Source: Meiothermus rufus DSM 22234
Lineage (GTDB): Bacteria > Deinococcota > Deinococci > Deinococcales > Thermaceae
DNA: 64,000 nt
Assembly: GCF_000423425.1 (NCBI RefSeq)
Contig: NZ_KE384016.1
Span: 1-64,000, forward strand
Reading direction: 5' to 3'
This document shows positions 42,955 through 51,219 of the stretch, piece after piece. The notes beneath the pieces were generated by a model. It was not told where the DNA came from. It ran no database searches and worked only from the letters and a program-made list of their open reading frames with translations. Positions within the stretch are counted from its first letter, which is position 1; each line of letters opens with the position of its first letter. A program made the translations under genes and the position numbers.

Positions 42955-43902
42955 ATGGTGCAGGCCCTCGAGTCCATCTGGCCCTGGTTGCGGCGCTTGT
43001 ATTGGAACACCGTACTGCTCCTGGGAGCGGCCTTGGCCTTGCCCCTGCTGGGAATGGGAGGCTGGGTGGGCCAGCTTTTAGCGGGGGCCTATCTGTTGCT
43101 GGGGGGGGTAGGGTTTACGCTGGCCCAGCGCTATCCCCAGGCAGCCTTGCTGGCCCACCTGGCCGCGGTCATGGGCCTACTGGTCTGGGGTGCGCATCAG
43201 CCCTGGGGGGCCTGGCCGGGGTGGGATAGCGAACTGGTTTTGTACCTGCTCTCGAGCCTAAGCACGCTGGCTCTGGTGGTGTTGGCCCTGTTTGGCGGCT
43301 TCTGGCCCATGGTGGCGGGGCTGGTGTGGTTGGCGGTTTTGCTGCCCCACCCCACTACAGGGCTGCACTGGCTGGTGCTGCCCCTATGGGGGTTGGCCGG
43401 GCTGGTGGGCTTGGCCCTTCATCGGGGGATTAGCCGCCTCGAGGCTGCCTGGCGGGAGCTGTCCCAGATGGCTTTGTGGGATCGCCAGACCGGTCTGAGT
43501 ACCAGTCTGGCCCTCGAGGCCGATTACGCACGTTACCAAGCCCTGGCCAGCCGGAGCGACCAGCCCCTCTTGCTTTCGCTTTGGGTGCTGCATCTTCAGC
43601 AATTCAAGGGCCAGCAGAGCTTGCAGATTGCCCAGCGGCTGGCCCAGCTTGTGGGTGAGGCCATCCGGCAGGGCGACGGGCTGTATCGCCTGGACGACCG
43701 GCGGTTTTGTGGCCTGCACATCGGCCTGGTGAGCGGGCATGAGCTGACCGAGCGGCTTAGCCGCAGCCTACCGCAGGTGCAGGTGGTCTGGGTGGTTTGC
43801 AATGGGCTACCGCTGGAAGAAGCCTTGCGCCAGGCCCAGAACCTGTTGCACCAGTCTGTGTTGGGCTTGGAGCAGGCCTACCCGGTTCTGCCTAAGGCGT
43901 AA
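42955..43902 (+). CDS. Membrane protein with degenerate GGDEF-like domain
   Basis: A 315-residue protein with about six membrane helices in residues 1-160 followed by a domain that resembles GGDEF in outline (WDRQTGLSTSLALEADYAR, then RLDDRRFCGLHIGL where GGDEF would be). The catalytic signature is lost, so diguanylate cyclase activity is not expected; it may bind a nucleotide or act as a sensor. 35 nt separate its stop from the priA start. Confidence 0.6.
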   Translation: MVQALESIWPWLRRLYWNTVLLLGAALALPLLGMGGWVGQLLAGAYLLLGGVGFTLAQRYPQAALLAHLAAVMGLLVWGAHQPWGAWPGWDSELVLYLLSSLSTLALVVLALFGGFWPMVAGLVWLAVLLPHPTTGLHWLVLPLWGLAGLVGLALHRGISRLEAAWRELSQMALWDRQTGLSTSLALEADYARYQALASRSDQPLLLSLWVLHLQQFKGQQSLQIAQRLAQLVGEAIRQGDGLYRLDDRRFCGLHIGLVSGHELTERLSRSLPQVQVVWVVCNGLPLEEALRQAQNLLHQSVLGLEQAYPVLPKA

Positions 43903-43924
43903 CGGGCCCGGTGGGTGAAGGCGG

Positions 43925-43930
43925 TAATCT
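43925..43930 (+). promoter_or_regulatory. -10 box of priA
   Basis: TAATCT (43925-43930), then 7 nt to ATG 43938 (leaderless). Confidence 0.45.
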
Positions 43931-43937
43931 GGAGAAG

Positions 43938-46112
43938 ATGCTGCTGAAGGTGGCCCTGCCTTTGCCCCTCGAGCCCATGACCTATCTGCCGCCCCATGCC
44001 AGCCCCCGGCCCGCGGCCCAGGCCCTGGGCTACCGGGTGGTGGTGCCCTGGCGGGGGGAGTTGCGGGTGGGCCTGGTGGTGGGCCTGGAGGAAGGGTCGC
44101 ACAAGAGCTTCGCCCTGCGCGAGGCGGTGGCCTACCTCGAGCCTGGCCCTTGGCTGCGCCCAGAGGACATAGGCTTCCTAGCCCAAGCCGCCCGCGACAG
44201 CTTCTGCCCGTTGGGCACCCTGCTGGCTGATCTGCTGCCCTTCCTCGAGCCCCCTCTAAAGCACCGGGTGCGCCTTGTACCCCAGGCCGACCCCAGGGTG
44301 CTGCCCAAGGGTCTGGAGGCGCTGGCCCAGGGGTGGCAGGAGGCCCGCGGCTTCGACCCCAAGCTCCTGGACTTTTTGCGCGAAGCGGGGGTTTTACAGG
44401 AGGAGGTAGCCGAGCAGCGCAGCGCCCCTCAGGCCCTGCGGGTGCTGCAAGAACCCCCCGAGGAACTCGGCGAGAAGGCCAAGGTGGCCTGGTCTGCCCT
44501 GCGCGACCTGGGCCAGGCCGAGAGCATGGCGGCCTTGGCCCGGGCAGCGGGGGTGGGGGTGGGGGTGGTGAAGGGGCTGTTGCAGAAGGGCTACATCGGT
44601 TGGGTGGAGGGGGCCACTCAGCCCGAGGTGCCCCCGGCTCGTTCCCTCGAGCCCTTACCCCTGCCCTTCCTACCGCTGCGCCTGGAGGGGGGGCGGCTAG
44701 GGGAGCGCATCCGGGCCTTGGCCACCCTACTGCAAGAGGGGCCAGCTTTGGTGCTTTTCCCCGAGGTGGCCCTGCTCAAACGCTTTCAGCCCTTTTTCCC
44801 CCAGGCCCTGGTTTTCCACGGCGAGATGAAGCCGGAGGAGCGGCGCCGGGTATGGGAGCGCGTGGGGGCCGGAGGGCCAGCCTCGGCGCTATGTACCTAC
44901 CAGGGCCTGCTTCTGCCGCTTAGGCTGCGGCGCATCGTGGTGGTGGAGGAGGCCGCCGAAGCTTACAAGCTGCCAGGCGGCTCGAGGGCCTTCGTGCCCC
45001 GCCTGGCCCGGCTCAGGGCCGAATGCTTGGGGGTATCGCTACACTACTGGTCGGCGGTGAACAGCCTGGAGGCTCGAGCAGAGCCGGCTTTGGCACTGCC
45101 CCCGCCCGCGCCACGCCTACACCTGCTGGACTTGCGTCAGGAGCGGGGCTGGCCCCTTTCGGGGGCCGCGTTGGCCCTTTTGCAACAGGTGCAGGCAAAA
45201 AACCGCCAAGCCATTGTGCTTTCGCCCCGACGGGGCTACAGCGCAGTGCTGCGCTGCAAGGACTGCGACTGGAAGGCCATGTGTCCCAATTGTGCCTTGC
45301 CCTTGCGTTTTCACAAGAGCGGGCGGGTGGGGTTTTTGCAGTGCCACCAGTGCGGCTACGAGCAGAAGGCTCCGGCACTTTGCCCGAGCTGCGGCTCGGA
45401 TGTTTTCGACCCCAGAGGGCCGGGGGTGGAGTGGCTTTGGGAGGCCCTGGCCCAGCATCTGCCGACTTTGCCGCGCTACCGCTACACCGCCGAGGCCAAA
45501 GACGATCTGGCCCCGCTGCTAGCCGGGGCCCCGGGGGTGCTGGTGGGCACCACCGCCATTCTGCGCGGGCCGGTGCTACCCGAGCTGGCATTGGTGCTAC
45601 TACCCTTTGCCGATGGGTTTATCCTCGAGGCCGACTTTCGCGCTGCGGAGCGCTACCACCGGCTGTTGTGGCAGTTGGCCGACCTACACCCCCGCCGCCG
45701 CCCCCTGCTGGCCCTGCAAACCTTCGAGCCGGGCCACCCGGCCCACCAGGCGCTACAAAAGGCCGACCCTAAGGGGTTTTTGTCCCTCGAGCGGGCCCAG
45801 CGTCAGGCTTTGGGCTACCCCCCGGCCAGCCGCATGGTCAAGCTCGAGGTAGCCCACCCCAAGGAGCCGGTAGCCCGCGACGCCATCCTTCAGCTAGCCG
45901 AGCTTTTGCGGCCCAGAGCCCAGCCAGGCGAGTTACTGGGCCCAGCCCCCGCCCCGGTGGCCCGCCTGCGGGGCCAGTACGTGTTTCACCTGCTGCTCAA
46001 GGGCGCAGAAGAGCGCATCCAAGCCCTGATAGCCCACCTTCCCCCGGTGCGCAGCGCCCGCTTGCGCATAGACCCCGACCCCCAGCGCTTTGTGGGGCTG
46101 CTTGAGGACTAG
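43938..46112 (+). CDS. priA: Primosomal protein N' (PriA), helicase-degenerate
   Basis: A 724-residue PriA. The eight zinc cysteines are intact as CKDC, CPNC, CHQC and CPSC (about residues 445-500), and the N-terminal DNA-binding part and C-terminal domain align with PriA. The helicase motifs are not: no GXGKT Walker A is found where GVTGSGKT should be, and the DEAH site reads VVVEEAAEAYK. Deinococcus PriA shows the same loss, so the protein probably recognises forks and loads DnaB without unwinding. ATG 43938 is preferred to GTG 43911 as it is 7 nt after TAATCT. Confidence 0.9.
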   Translation: MLLKVALPLPLEPMTYLPPHASPRPAAQALGYRVVVPWRGELRVGLVVGLEEGSHKSFALREAVAYLEPGPWLRPEDIGFLAQAARDSFCPLGTLLADLLPFLEPPLKHRVRLVPQADPRVLPKGLEALAQGWQEARGFDPKLLDFLREAGVLQEEVAEQRSAPQALRVLQEPPEELGEKAKVAWSALRDLGQAESMAALARAAGVGVGVVKGLLQKGYIGWVEGATQPEVPPARSLEPLPLPFLPLRLEGGRLGERIRALATLLQEGPALVLFPEVALLKRFQPFFPQALVFHGEMKPEERRRVWERVGAGGPASALCTYQGLLLPLRLRRIVVVEEAAEAYKLPGGSRAFVPRLARLRAECLGVSLHYWSAVNSLEARAEPALALPPPAPRLHLLDLRQERGWPLSGAALALLQQVQAKNRQAIVLSPRRGYSAVLRCKDCDWKAMCPNCALPLRFHKSGRVGFLQCHQCGYEQKAPALCPSCGSDVFDPRGPGVEWLWEALAQHLPTLPRYRYTAEAKDDLAPLLAGAPGVLVGTTAILRGPVLPELALVLLPFADGFILEADFRAAERYHRLLWQLADLHPRRRPLLALQTFEPGHPAHQALQKADPKGFLSLERAQRQALGYPPASRMVKLEVAHPKEPVARDAILQLAELLRPRAQPGELLGPAPAPVARLRGQYVFHLLLKGAEERIQALIAHLPPVRSARLRIDPDPQRFVGLLED

Positions 46113-46223
46113 CCCCGTTACTTTTCCCGTTACCCCCCTCCCAGGGGCCAAAAATGAGATGGCAAAGCCACGCGATTTTTCAAAAAAGCCCAACAAACCC
46201 TGTTCCAAACGGTGTAACGCCGG

Positions 46224-46257
46224 TTTGTGCAAACCACACATTCTGTTTTGCACAAAA
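46224..46257. promoter_or_regulatory. Paired TTTG-NN-CAAA dyads upstream of an extended -10
   Basis: TTTGTGCAAA (46224-46233) and TTTTGCACAAAA (46246-46257): two dyads with centres 23 bp apart, about two helical turns. The second overlaps the spacer of the promoter at 46261, so a repressor or activator site is likely. Confidence 0.45.
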
Positions 46258-46266
46258 TGGTATACT
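46258..46266 (+). promoter_or_regulatory. Extended -10 promoter in the priA-CRISPR intergenic region
   Basis: TGGTATACT: an extended -10 (TGN-TATACT, 46261-46266) reading toward the CRISPR. A separate TTGACA lies at about 46297-46302 but has only a weak -10. Confidence 0.5.
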
Positions 46267-46398
46267 GCCCTTGTCGGTGCTTCCAACAGCGTAGCTTGAC
46301 AAAGAGTTTTTGCGGTGAATATCGCCAACCCCTGGACGAAAAAATCCAAAAGTGGGGTTTTGTAAGCCACCATCGCAAAAAGCACCTTTTTTTGGGCA

Positions 46399-46425
46399 GT
46401 TATCCACAGGCACCCTGTGGATAAC
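46399..46425. repeat. Perfect 27-nt palindrome with two consensus DnaA boxes
   Basis: GTTATCCACAGG (46399-46410), loop CAC, CCTGTGGATAAC (46414-46425). Each arm holds a perfect TTATCCACA DnaA box, head to head, 7 bp apart. No T-run follows, so it is not a terminator. Confidence 0.75.
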
Positions 46426-46489
46426 CGGCGGTTCTCATAAAACCCCCCATTGGGAGCGCTGTCCAGGACGGCGATTAACGGGGCATGCT

Positions 46490-46598
46490 GTCGCAAAACC
46501 ATAGCCCCGCAAGGGGATTGCAACCTCCAGGGTGAAGAAGATCGTCACCGTGCCCTTCCCGTGTTGCAAAACCATAGCCCCGCAAGGGGATTGCAACC
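46490..46598 (+). CRISPR. Minimal CRISPR array: two repeats, one spacer
   Basis: Two 36-nt repeats at 46490-46525 and 46563-46598 that differ at one base (third position C versus T). Each contains CCATAGCCCCGCAAGGGG with a short stem (CCCC/GGGG) and ends in GATTGCAACC, the 8-nt crRNA handle type of Thermus arrays. The spacer is 37 nt (46526-46562). The AT-rich stretch upstream (46113-46489) would be the leader. No adaptation or effector genes are adjacent; the CARF-HEPN protein is 424 nt downstream. Confidence 0.85.
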
Positions 46599-46658
46599 CT
46601 AAGCTGCCAAAGAAGGCTTCGAGCAAAGGGGCTACAACGCTTGTGCTAGCCTGTTGGA

Positions 46659-46664
46659 TAGTTT
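46659..46664 (+). promoter_or_regulatory. -10 box of the zinc-finger gene
   Basis: TAGTTT (46659-46664), then 7 nt to ATG 46672. Confidence 0.35.
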
Positions 46665-46671
46665 GCTGACT

Positions 46672-46998
46672 ATGGAAGAGAAAAAGCGGTTGCCCTGTCC
46701 CCGGTGTGGCGGCACAGGGGAAGAGGTCTGGCAGGAGGCCCACCCCTGTGCGGGCTGTGGGGGTTCGGGCGGGTGGTGGGAGTCGGTTTGGGACGGCGAC
46801 GACTACCGCGAGGAGTTTGTGCCCTGTGGGGTCTGCGGCGGCCAGGGGAGCACCCTCGAGCCCATCCTCCGCCCCTGCCCCTACTGTAGCGGCCAGGGCT
46901 GGGTGTATGCCCGCGAGGGTACCCCGGGCCGGATGGGCTGTTTAGCGCTGCCAATGGGGTTGCTTGGGCTGGCGCTGCTTTGGCGGGTGCTGGGCTAG
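46672..46998 (+). CDS. DnaJ-type zinc-finger membrane protein
   Basis: A 108-residue protein made of four CXXCXGXG repeats: C9/C12 (CPRCGGTG), C26/C29 (CAGCGGSG), C52/C55 (CGVCGGQG) and C69/C72 (CPYCSGQG), as in the zinc-binding region of DnaJ but with no J domain. A single membrane helix follows (about 91-106, LALPMGLLGLALLWRV). It lies between a CRISPR array and a CARF-HEPN gene, 23 nt before the latter. Function unknown. Confidence 0.75.
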   Translation: MEEKKRLPCPRCGGTGEEVWQEAHPCAGCGGSGGWWESVWDGDDYREEFVPCGVCGGQGSTLEPILRPCPYCSGQGWVYAREGTPGRMGCLALPMGLLGLALLWRVLG

Positions 46999-47008
46999 GT
47001 GGGTCTGG

Positions 47009-47014
47009 TATACG
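47009..47014 (+). promoter_or_regulatory. -10 box of the CARF-HEPN gene
   Basis: TATACG (47009-47014), then 7 nt to ATG 47022. Confidence 0.4.
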
Positions 47015-47021
47015 TATAGGC

Positions 47022-48233
47022 ATGGAAGCCAACAGGGTGCTAATCATGGGCGTGGGGCAGACCCTCGAGCCCCTCGAGTTTGCCTTGGCCGAGCATGCCC
47101 CCGCAGGGGTGGTCTTCGTGGCCAGCCAGGACAGCCACCCCATGGCGGGGGAGCTGGTGCGGCGCTACGGGGCGGGCCTGCGCCACCACACCCTTCTGCT
47201 CAACGATGCCGAAGATCTGGGGGAGGTGTTCCGCAAGGGCCTCGAGGCTCTGCAAAAAGCCCTGGAGTGGGAGGCCCGGGTGGTGGTGGCCGATATTACC
47301 GGGGGCACCAAGACCATGGCCGCTGGGCTGGTGCTGGCCCTGACCGGGCAGGGCGTCACCTTCAGCTACGTGGGGGGTGCCCAGCGCGACGCCCAGGGGC
47401 GGGTGAAGAGCGGGTTCGAGCGGCTGCGCCTGCTGGAAGACCCCACCTACCGCTACGGCCTGCGCGAGTGGGAAGGGTTTAGGCGGGCCTGGAACCAGGG
47501 CGACTTCCCCGCGGCCCTAGACTTCCTGGCCGAACTCCAAGCCCGGCCCCTCACCCCCTCGGAGAACCGATTTTACCGGCAATTGCAGGGCATTACCGAG
47601 GGGATGCTAGCCTGGGATTTGTTCCGCCACAAGGAGGCCTGGCGGAAGCTGGAGGAGCACCTCGAGCCAGCTCTGACCATTGCCGAGGCCTGGGGGCATG
47701 GGGCCAAGGTGCGGGTGTTGCAGGGCCTAAAGGAGGCCCAGGTGCGCTTGCGGGAGATTCTGGATCAGGAGGGCTGGCCCACCCAGGCGCTGCTGGCCGA
47801 CCTTTTGGCCAACGCCGAGCGGCGGGCGGCGCGAGGCCGCTACGACGATGCCCTGGCCCGGCTGTACCGGGCCATTGAGCTGGCGGTGGAGGCCGACCTC
47901 TACCAGCAGTGGGGGGTGCTGCTGGACAAAATCGAAACCTATCCTGAAGCTGTGCGGGGGCTGCACGCCCGCTACCGGCAGATAGGTGGGCTGCGCGAGC
48001 TGTTAGAGCTGGCAGCGGCGCTAGATAGCCAGCTAGGCCGAACCCAGAGCCTCTCCCAGCGCCTTTATGCCGACTATACGGGCAGAGGCATCCTGGGCAA
48101 CCTGGTCGGGTTGCGTAACCAGAGCATTTTGGCCCACGGCACCAGGCCGGTGGCCCCGGAAGACTACCAGGCCCTGTGCGACTACTTACAGCAAAATGGG
48201 CTGCGACCGGCCTCGCCTTGGCCAAAGTGGTAG
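47022..48233 (+). CDS. CRISPR-associated CARF-HEPN protein (TIGR02710/Csm6-like)
   Basis: A 403-residue protein. The N-terminal CARF (Rossmann) domain carries ADITGGTKTMAAGLVLAL with D91-G95 forming the ligand loop that binds cyclic oligoadenylate. The C-terminal helical part holds the HEPN ribonuclease motif RNQSILAH (R365, X6, H372). Such proteins are activated by type III effector complexes and cut RNA. No cas10 or csm/cmr genes are in the window. Start ATG 47022 fits the TATACG box; the longer frame from 46980 overlaps the upstream gene. Confidence 0.85.
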   Translation: MEANRVLIMGVGQTLEPLEFALAEHAPAGVVFVASQDSHPMAGELVRRYGAGLRHHTLLLNDAEDLGEVFRKGLEALQKALEWEARVVVADITGGTKTMAAGLVLALTGQGVTFSYVGGAQRDAQGRVKSGFERLRLLEDPTYRYGLREWEGFRRAWNQGDFPAALDFLAELQARPLTPSENRFYRQLQGITEGMLAWDLFRHKEAWRKLEEHLEPALTIAEAWGHGAKVRVLQGLKEAQVRLREILDQEGWPTQALLADLLANAERRAARGRYDDALARLYRAIELAVEADLYQQWGVLLDKIETYPEAVRGLHARYRQIGGLRELLELAAALDSQLGRTQSLSQRLYADYTGRGILGNLVGLRNQSILAHGTRPVAPEDYQALCDYLQQNGLRPASPWPKW

Positions 48234-48309
48234 GGCTTGCCAAGCCGGGTTGGGGGGTGTAGCTTGAAGCCAAGGCCCGCTAGGGGCCCTACAACCCGGC
48301 CACAGTTTT

Positions 48310-48451
48310 GGTGCCTGGGCGCGTAGTCCAGGCTTAAAGTGGGGAAATCCGGTGCAAGTCCGGTACTGTCGCGCAGCGGTGACGGTGCATGGGGGCCTTA
48401 CGGCCCCTGCCCGAAGTCCGAATACCTGCCAAAACGCCCGTTTAGGGCACC
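48310..48451 (+). ncRNA. Cobalamin riboswitch upstream of btuF
   Basis: P1 arms GGTGCC (48310-48315) and GGCACC (48446-48451) enclose the aptamer: GGGGAAATCCGGTGCAAGTC, then GCGCAGCGGTGACG and the B12 box AAGTCCGAATACCTGCC (about 48414-48430). A perfect GC hairpin with a T-run follows (48502-48522), so B12 would cause transcription to stop before btuF. Confidence 0.93.
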
Positions 48452-48501
48452 TCTCGCGAGAAGGGGGAGTTTCGGGGAAGTTCTACGTTGGGTAGCGTCC
48501 T

Positions 48502-48522
48502 CGCCCCCGGGGGCGTTTTTTT
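48502..48522 (+). terminator. Riboswitch-controlled terminator
   Basis: CGCCCCC/GGGGGCG hairpin (48502-48515) followed by TTTTTTT, 36 nt before the btuF ATG. Confidence 0.85.
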
Positions 48523-48557
48523 CGTGCCCTGCTGGCCGGGTTGGGAAAGGACGCTGG

Positions 48558-49433
48558 ATGAAAAGACGGGTTCTGCTTTGGTTTTTGGCCCTAGGCTACC
48601 TGGCTTCGGCCCTTGGCCTGGCCCAGGCGTTTCCCCGCACCCTGACCGACGACCTGGGCCGAAGCGTGACCCTCAAGGCTGCCCCTCAGCGCATTGTGGC
48701 CATGCTGCCCTCGGTCACCGAGACCCTTTGCGCTATGAATGCCTGCAGCCGGCTGGTGGGAGTAGACGACTTTTCCGACTTTCCCGAGGCGGTGAAGCGG
48801 CTGCCCAAGGTGGGGGGGCTGTACAACCCCAATCCCGAGGCCATCGTGGCCCTCAAACCTGACCTGGTGGTGGTCTCGGTGTATGGCCGGCTGCACGAGA
48901 CCCTCGAGCGGGCTGGGGTAACCACCTTGGCGGTCAAGCCCGAGACCTACGGCGACATCTTCCGTACCACCCGGCTTCTGGGCCGTGCCCTGGGGCTGGA
49001 GGCCCAGGCCGAGCGGCTGGTGGCCCGCATCCAGCAGGAGGTCTACGCGGTGGAGAGCAAGGCCGCCCGGGCTCCCCAGCGCCCCACGGTCTACTACGAG
49101 ATCGACCCCACACCCTATACGGTGGGGCCGGACTCCTTTATCGGGGTGCTGATTGCCAAAGCCCGAGGGCAGAACATCATCCCCAAGGAGCTGGGCCTTT
49201 TCCCCCAGATAAGCCCCGAGCTGGTGGTGCAAAAGAACCCTGCGGTGATCGTCCTAACCCACCCTGGGGTGGCCGACCTGCCCAAGCGGCCTGGCTGGAG
49301 CAACATCGCGGCCATCCGCAACCAGCGCATCTGCAGCTACACCGGTCCGCAAGACAACCTGCTCTCGCGCCCGGGCCCTCGGGTGGCCCAGGGGCTACAG
49401 CTTCTGCTCGAGTGCTTCCATGGCCTTAGGTAG
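48558..49433 (+). CDS. btuF: Vitamin B12 ABC transporter substrate-binding protein
   Basis: A 291-residue periplasmic binding protein. The signal peptide is KRRVLLWFLALGYLASALGLAQ and the mature part has the BtuF/FecB fold: RTLTDDLGRSVTL, RIVAMLPSVTETLCAMNA, LVGVDDFSDFPEAVKRLPKVGG, then LKPDLVVVS. ATG 48558 has AAAGG upstream; the frame is open through the riboswitch but that part is not translated. It feeds the permease whose start overlaps its end. Confidence 0.92.
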   Translation: MKRRVLLWFLALGYLASALGLAQAFPRTLTDDLGRSVTLKAAPQRIVAMLPSVTETLCAMNACSRLVGVDDFSDFPEAVKRLPKVGGLYNPNPEAIVALKPDLVVVSVYGRLHETLERAGVTTLAVKPETYGDIFRTTRLLGRALGLEAQAERLVARIQQEVYAVESKAARAPQRPTVYYEIDPTPYTVGPDSFIGVLIAKARGQNIIPKELGLFPQISPELVVQKNPAVIVLTHPGVADLPKRPGWSNIAAIRNQRICSYTGPQDNLLSRPGPRVAQGLQLLLECFHGLR

Positions 49434-50460
49434 GCCCCTAACCCGGCCTTTGCCCTGGGGCCAGCGCGTGGCTGTGCTGGCCGGGCTGGTGCTCCTGTTG
49501 TTCCTGGCCTTGGTGCTGGGCCTAGGGATCGGGGCGGTGGCGGTGCCCCCGGTGGAGGTGGTGCGGGCCTTGCTGGGCCTCGAGGCCAACCCCATCGTTA
49601 CCGAGCTGCGCCTGCCGCGGGTGCTGGGGGCCATGCTGGTGGGGGCGGCGCTGGCCCTTTCCGGTGCGGCCTACCAGGGCCTATTCCGCAACCCCCTGGC
49701 CGACCCCTACCTGATGGGCTCGGCTGCTGGGGCGGCTTTTGGGGTGGTGGTGGCGGTGAGCTGGCTGGGGGGCTTTTCTGGGGCCTTTGCCCAGCATGCC
49801 ATCTTCGAGCGGCTGCCCTTCTCGGCCACCTGGTTTGGCTTTCTGGGGGCCTTGGCCGCGGTGGCCCTCACGCTGCTGCTGGCCGGGGGGGCTAGCCGCA
49901 CCCAGGACCTGATCCTGGCCGGGGTGGTGGTGGGGAGTGTGTTGGTCAGCCTGACCAGCTACCTGATGCTCCAGGGGGCCGACCGGGTGCGGGCGGTTTT
50001 TGCCTATACCCTGGGTAACCTGTCGTTTATGAGCTGGCCCGGGGTGGGCCTGCTGGGCCTGTACCTCCTCCTCACCTTGCCGCTGTTGTGGCTGCTGAGC
50101 CGCACCCTCAACGCCCTCAGCTTAGGGGAAGAAACTGCTCGCAGCCTGGGGCTACCCCTCGAGCGCCTCAAGCTTTTGGCCATTGGCGCGGCCACCCTGC
50201 TCACTGCTGCCGCAGTGGCCCAGGCCGGCATCATCGGCTTTGTGGGCCTGGTGGTGCCCCACGCCCTGCGGCGGCTCTTGGGCGGCGACTACCGCTATCT
50301 GTTGCCCGCCTCGGTCTTGGGGGGGGCGGTGCTCCTTACCCTGGCCGACCTGCTGGCCCGTACCCTGGTGGCCCCCGGCGAACTGCCGGTGGGGATTCTG
50401 ACCACCCTGCTGGGGGGGCCGTTTTTCCTGTACCTGTTGTGGCGAGGGCGACGGGTATGA
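49420..50460 (+). CDS. btuC: Vitamin B12 ABC transporter permease
   Basis: A 346-residue FecCD-type permease with about ten membrane helices. Family segments: LRLPRVLGAMLVGAALALSGAAYQG (about 68-92), NPLADPYLMGSAAGAAFG and GFVGLVVPHALRRLLGGDYR near residue 275. It overlaps btuF by 14 nt and the following ATPase by 4 nt (ATGA). Confidence 0.93.
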   Translation: MALGRPLTRPLPWGQRVAVLAGLVLLLFLALVLGLGIGAVAVPPVEVVRALLGLEANPIVTELRLPRVLGAMLVGAALALSGAAYQGLFRNPLADPYLMGSAAGAAFGVVVAVSWLGGFSGAFAQHAIFERLPFSATWFGFLGALAAVALTLLLAGGASRTQDLILAGVVVGSVLVSLTSYLMLQGADRVRAVFAYTLGNLSFMSWPGVGLLGLYLLLTLPLLWLLSRTLNALSLGEETARSLGLPLERLKLLAIGAATLLTAAAVAQAGIIGFVGLVVPHALRRLLGGDYRYLLPASVLGGAVLLTLADLLARTLVAPGELPVGILTTLLGGPFFLYLLWRGRRV

Positions 50461-51218
50461 GCCTGGCTGCGCGGGGGCTTACCTTCCACTACCGCCAGCA
50501 AGCGGTAGTGCAAGAGGTGAGCCTGGAGCTTCACCCCGGCGAGTGGCTGGCCCTTTTGGGCCCCAACGGGGCCGGCAAAAGCACCCTGTTGCGCTTGATG
50601 GCGGGGCTTCTGCTCCCGACGGCCGGCCAGGTCTGGCTGGATGAACAGCCCTTGGCGCGTTGCTCGAGCTGGAGACGGGGGCAGCAGATCGCCTTCCTGC
50701 CCCAGGACGGGCCCTACCCGGAAAACCTCACCGTAGAGGAGGTGGTGCTGCTGGGCCGCACACCCCATCTGGGCCTGCTGGGCCGGCCTGGCCCCGCCGA
50801 CTGGGCGGCGGTGCGCTGGGCTATGCAGGAGACCCAGGTCGCGGCCTTGGCCCAGCGCCTGCTGCCCACCCTCTCGGGAGGCGAGCGGCAGCGGGTGTTG
50901 CTGGCCCGGGCTTTGGCCGCCTGCCCGCGCTTTTTGCTGCTGGACGAGCCAACCAGCCACCTTGACCTGCACCACCAGGCTGAGTTCTTGCGCCTGCTCT
51001 CGAGCTTGCGCTCGCAGGGCCTAGGCATCCTGACCGTGCTGCACGACCCCAACCTGGCGGCCCAGGCCGACCGGGTGGCTTTTTTGCGCCAGGGGCGTAT
51101 TATGGCCCTGGGAGCCCCCCTCGAGGTGCTGCAAGAGCCATTGCTCCGAGGGGTCTATGGCCCTGGGGTGCAGGTGCGCCACCTGGAGGGACGGCCGGTA
51201 GTACTGCTGGGGGGGTAG
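50457..51218 (+). CDS. btuD: Vitamin B12 ABC transporter ATP-binding protein
   Basis: A 253-residue ATPase with Walker A GPNGAGKS (about 38-45), signature LSGGERQRVLLARALA, Walker B FLLLDEPTSHLD and switch H in VLHDPNLAA. ATG 50457 overlaps the permease stop; the frame is open to 50088 but antiparallel to btuC coding. Part of btuFCD, B12 uptake. Confidence 0.93.
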   Translation: MSLAARGLTFHYRQQAVVQEVSLELHPGEWLALLGPNGAGKSTLLRLMAGLLLPTAGQVWLDEQPLARCSSWRRGQQIAFLPQDGPYPENLTVEEVVLLGRTPHLGLLGRPGPADWAAVRWAMQETQVAALAQRLLPTLSGGERQRVLLARALAACPRFLLLDEPTSHLDLHHQAEFLRLLSSLRSQGLGILTVLHDPNLAAQADRVAFLRQGRIMALGAPLEVLQEPLLRGVYGPGVQVRHLEGRPVVLLGG

Positions 51219-51219
51219 G

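Noticed and set aside
44333-44923. Alternative frames inside priA
   Set aside because: GC-rich shadow frames with Arg/Gly/Pro-biased composition.
46399-46425. Intrinsic terminator of priA
   Set aside because: A perfect hairpin exists but no T-run follows on either strand; the DnaA-box reading explains the sequence better.
46113-46489. Chromosomal origin of replication
   Set aside because: Only two DnaA boxes and no dnaA/dnaN genes next to it.
45933-46523. Minus-strand open frame crossing priA and the CRISPR
   Set aside because: It is antisense to the end of priA and reads through the repeat; no ribosome site or conserved pattern.
48339-48557. N-terminal extension of BtuF
   Set aside because: It would translate the riboswitch and terminator; the signal peptide starts at ATG 48558 with a ribosome site.
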